From Locusta migratoria (lineage: Eukaryota > Arthropoda > Insecta > Orthoptera > Acrididae): DNA of 64,000 nucleotides. The stretch spans positions 341,962,168 through 342,026,167 of the forward strand of contig CM048744.1 of assembly GCA_026315105.1 (NCBI GenBank), read 5' to 3'. Under the pieces are notes generated by a model, which saw nothing but the letters and a program-made list of their open reading frames with translations, was not told the origin of the DNA and searched no databases. The translations under genes and the position numbers were made by a program. Below, one piece after another: positions 63,172-64,000 of this stretch. The stretch's first letter is position 1; each line of letters begins with the position of its first letter.

Positions 63172-64000
63172 AAGCGGAGCGTCGTCCATAAATCTTGATA
63201 GAAAAGGACGCGTCGTCCAGAACGTGTACGGCATTCAAGTGGAGATGTTTCCAGTGGAGGTGGCTGTGCTTGTGGTACAGGCTGCGGTCGGGCATGTTGG
63301 ATGTGCGTTGATGATACCTCAGGTAGCACAAAAGCCGGCTTTGTCGATAGAGACAGTAATGGTTTTCCCGTTAAGCAGAATGTCCATTGTTTTGTCATTT
63401 CTGGCAACAACACGACGAGGACCAGAATATGGTGATGGTAGTGCCGGTTTCACTCCATCCACATGCAACATGACATGTGTGCATGAATGTAAGTTTTGAT
63501 AAACATAGACATTCGGAGTTCCATATCTCGAAGCTTGACATGCTCGAATTTGCGCGATTTGCCCTCTCAGTCGGGAAACGAAGTCTGCTGTGTTGATATC
63601 GTCTAGTTTGACAGCACTTGGGTCAACAAACTCGCCAGGAAATCTAAGCACTTCACCATAGACGAGCTCTGCCGCTGAAGAGTCCAAGTCAGGCTTATAA
63701 GTATTACGCAGACCCAGTAAGACCCATGGTAAAGCTGTTGTCCAATGTAAATCATGGCACATGAATGCAGCTTTTAATGAACGATGCAAGCGCTGTATCA
63801 TACCATTACTTGCTGGATGATAGCTCGTAATTTTATGATGTAGAGCACTGCAGAATTTTCTCATCTGAGTAAACAGTTCTGATTCTAATTGTCGTCCACG
63901 ATCTGTAGTGATATGCAATGGACAACCGAAACGTGAAACCCAGTGTGAAATGAAAGCAAAGGCTAATGTTTCTGCTGAAATATTTTCCACTGGTAATACT
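63172..64000 (-). mobile_element. Gypsy element 3, integrase end (runs off the window)
   Basis: Only the 3' end of a minus-strand Ty3/Gypsy element (mdg1/412-like organisation) is visible: integrase, a short tail with PLECRTRSGRRV, PPT and LTR. It inserted into the right arm of the long-inverted-repeat element. Confidence 0.85.
63319..64000 (-). CDS. Gypsy integrase, C-terminal two thirds (element 3, partial)
   Basis: Open for 223 codons up to 63990. HITTDRGRQLESELFTQM carries the second catalytic Asp. Thirty-five residues later NGMIQRLHRSLK has Gln where the catalytic Glu of D-D-35-E is expected. LPWVLLGLRN, ELVYGEVLRFPGEFVDP and the C-terminal HVMLHVDGVKPALPSPYSGP module follow. The frame shifts near 63405 before the PLECRTRSGRR tail. 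The N-terminal zinc domain is outside the window. The E-to-Q change would inactivate it. Confidence 0.88.
   Translation of the reverse strand, partial: VLPVENISAETLAFAFISHWVSRFGCPLHITTDRGRQLESELFTQMRKFCSALHHKITSYHPASNGMIQRLHRSLKAAFMCHDLHWTTALPWVLLGLRNTYKPDLDSSAAELVYGEVLRFPGEFVDPSAVKLDDINTADFVSRLRGQIAQIRACQASRYGTPNVYVYQNLHSCTHVMLHVDGVKPALPSPYSGPRRVVARNDKTMDILLNGKTITVSIDKAGFCAT

Noticed and set aside
1..64000. CRISPR array, rRNA, operons or bacterial contamination
   Set aside because: Spliced gene, eukaryotic transposons throughout and AT-rich introns; no regularly spaced short repeats and no rRNA-like stretches were seen.

Overview
Eukaryotic, insect-like nuclear DNA. The transposon vocabulary points to a large polyneopteran genome, most likely a grasshopper (Schistocerca-like). 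It includes tRNA-derived SINEs whose body starts GCCGGCCGC, a LINE whose 3' tail is a (TACATC)-type repeat, a Tc1/mariner-type element with roughly 90-bp terminal inverted repeats, tandem-type Penelope-like elements, and many palindromic MITEs. The order-level assignment is inferred from these repeats; no marker gene settles the species.

One host gene is clearly present: the 5' half of DDRGK1 (UFBP1, the ER-anchored ufmylation factor) on the minus strand. Its exons lie at 34523-34430, 34358-34257, 23749-23613 and 1312-1049, and they join in one reading frame of about 197 codons. The first intron is 71 nt; the next two are about 10.5 and 22.3 kb and are packed with transposons. The exons for the C-terminal DDRGK domain lie left of the window.

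Layout. 1.0-5.2 kb: DDRGK1 exon 4 and a complete but decayed hAT element with an 8-bp target duplication. 6.2-8.8 kb: an IS630/Tc1-type element split by a truncated LINE. 9.5-15.6 kb: two Penelope-like elements on opposite strands; the second has tandem pseudo-LTRs, a SINE and a 242-bp insert copied from a Harbinger transposase. 16.3-22.4 kb: a decayed Ty3/Gypsy element (minus) carrying a PIF/Harbinger element in its integrase and a palindromic MITE in its gag. 24.9-28.1 kb: a long-TIR element. 28.8-33.9 kb: MITEs nested in a pogo/jerky-type transposase. 34.6-38.9 kb: a giant palindrome beginning 70 bp upstream of the DDRGK1 start codon and itself interrupted by a hAT-type element. 42.6-47.6 kb: a second Gypsy copy of the same family (plus), split by a hAT element. 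48-53 kb: SINEs, MITEs and low-copy repeats. 53.1-62.8 kb: a second long-inverted-repeat element whose right arm is broken by a 5.7-kb unknown insertion (containing a short LTR element with an intact coiled-coil ORF and a Harbinger-type MITE) and by a piggyBac derivative. 62.8-64.0 kb: the 3' LTR and integrase end of a third Gypsy element running off the right edge.

Almost every transposon gene is broken. The better-preserved reading frames are a 243-codon Gypsy protease region, the 250-codon coiled-coil ORF, and a 223-codon integrase end. Target-site duplications were read directly for many insertions, so the order of nesting can be reconstructed. I found no rRNA genes, CRISPR arrays or prokaryotic features.
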